From: an uncultured Prevotellaceae bacterium
Lineage (GTDB): Bacteria; Bacteroidota; Bacteroidia; Bacteroidales; Bacteroidaceae
DNA length: 53,794 nt
Direction of reading: 5' to 3'
NCBI GenBank assembly: GCA_900316355.1
Contig: ONCQ01000015.1
Location: 1 to 53,794 of the forward strand
The notes below the pieces were generated by a model. That model was not told where the DNA came from, searched no databases, and was given only the letters and a program-made list of their open reading frames with translations. The position numbers and the translations under genes are program-made. Shown piece by piece: positions 53,292 to 53,794 of this stretch (position 1 is the stretch's first letter; every line of letters starts with the position of its first letter).

Positions 53292-53794
53292 GAGCAATAA
53301 CCATAGCAAAGTTAGATGAAGGTCTCGTCAATGAAGATGCAGCCAGAGCCACAGATAAATGGATAGCTGTTTCAGATGGCGCTGGTGGTGGGGGCGTTTT
53401 CGCTGATATGTGGTCTAAGTATTTGGTAGAGCATCTTCCAGATGAACCGATTGCAGATTATCAAGTATTTGATGCTTGGATAGATGGCATTTGGGAACCA
53501 TTCTATAATGATTGCGAAAAGAGGGCGAAGACTGAAGGGGGACTATTACTGAACAAGTTCTACGATGAAGGCTCGTTTGCGACACTCGTGGCAGTGTGGA
53601 AAGATGGGCGCTGGATGAGTTATGGTGATAGTGTGGCATTCTGTTACCATCGAAAATCGGGGATGTTACAGCACTCATTTACGAAACTGACGGACTTCAA
53701 TAATCCACCTTATCTTGTGAACTGTAAAGACCCGCTGAATCCCGACGGTTTTAGGAGTGGCAAGTTCAAGATGGAGGAAGACTTTGTGGCGTTC
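53288..53794 (+). CDS. PP2C-type protein phosphatase, 3' end beyond window
   Basis: The first 169 residues of a PPM/PP2C-family serine/threonine phosphatase, open to the window edge. Metal-binding features are present: NEDAARATD near residues 15-23, then WIAVSDGAGGGGVFADMWS with the D-G motif, and EGSFATLVAVW (G-S/T-x-A-T) in the expected place, followed by YGDSVAF (G-D-S). It overlaps the vWA gene by the ATGA sequence, so translation is coupled. It would reverse phosphorylation by the kinase-LRR protein. The extra genes that may follow cannot be seen. Confidence 0.85.
   Translation, partial: MRAITIAKLDEGLVNEDAARATDKWIAVSDGAGGGGVFADMWSKYLVEHLPDEPIADYQVFDAWIDGIWEPFYNDCEKRAKTEGGLLLNKFYDEGSFATLVAVWKDGRWMSYGDSVAFCYHRKSGMLQHSFTKLTDFNNPPYLVNCKDPLNPDGFRSGKFKMEEDFVAF

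Overview
The window looks like a chromosomal piece of a member of the order Bacteroidales, most like Prevotella or a close relative. The evidence is: repeated promoters of the Bacteroidetes sigma type (TTTG, about 20 bp, then TAnnTTTG, seen before more than ten genes); almost no Shine-Dalgarno sequences; a serine palmitoyltransferase for sphingolipid synthesis; the HU-related/smalltalk gene pair; a C-terminal tail like the type IX secretion (T9SS) sorting domain; lipoproteins of the TamL, DUF4270 and fimbrillin types; and the Bacteroidales set of glycogen genes. No IS element, integrase, CRISPR array or rRNA gene was seen.

Layout. 1-1.3 kb: 3' part of an HU-related DNA-binding gene, a 34-residue smalltalk gene and a small secreted protein. 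1.4-5.7 kb: YgiQ radical SAM protein and a diacylglycerol-kinase-like lipid kinase, divergent from serine palmitoyltransferase. 5.8-6.0 kb: two identical tRNA-Lys(CTT). 6.2-14.3 kb: winged-helix protein, LepA, a Crp/Fnr regulator overlapping an RNA methyltransferase and TamL, a metallo-hydrolase, a small Cys protein and a Ca2+/Na+ antiporter. 14.4-18.7 kb: GT3 glycogen synthase and alpha-glucan phosphorylase. 18.9-23.0 kb: lipoprotein, ABC-F protein, methylmalonyl-CoA epimerase, PanD and PanC. 23.1-31.2 kb: a short starch-synthase catalytic-domain protein and a DUF4270 lipoprotein, then a reverse-strand operon (debranching enzyme, GT4 glycosyltransferase, GH57 amylase) divergent from a second Crp/Fnr regulator. 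31.2-33.1 kb: a second lipid kinase and MiaA. 33.3-45.5 kb: a surface-protein region with a broken clostripain-like lipoprotein, a 55-residue peptide gene, a fimbrillin-like lipoprotein and a 3231-residue LamG/T9SS protein, followed by a PfkB sugar kinase. 45.5-53.8 kb: an accessory region with an HD protein, a DUF4160/DUF2442 pair, an AlbA_2 pseudogene and a signalling cluster that runs off the right edge.

How genes work together. The two synthases, the phosphorylase, the debranching enzyme, GH57 and GT4 enzymes together cover storage alpha-glucan building and breakdown; the divergent Crp/Fnr gene at 30.5 kb may control the reverse-strand operon. The most unusual part is 47.9-53.8 kb: an AT-rich cluster encoding (i) a Ser/Thr-kinase-like domain fused to a long BspA-type leucine-rich repeat, (ii) an unassigned 232-residue protein, (iii) a protein joining a DarT-like ADP-ribosyltransferase domain to a von Willebrand A domain with an intact MIDAS motif, and (iv) a PP2C-type phosphatase. 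It resembles the kinase/vWA/PP2C triads described with Ter stress systems, but with a nucleic-acid ADP-ribosyltransferase fold attached to the vWA subunit. A role in defence or stress is inference.
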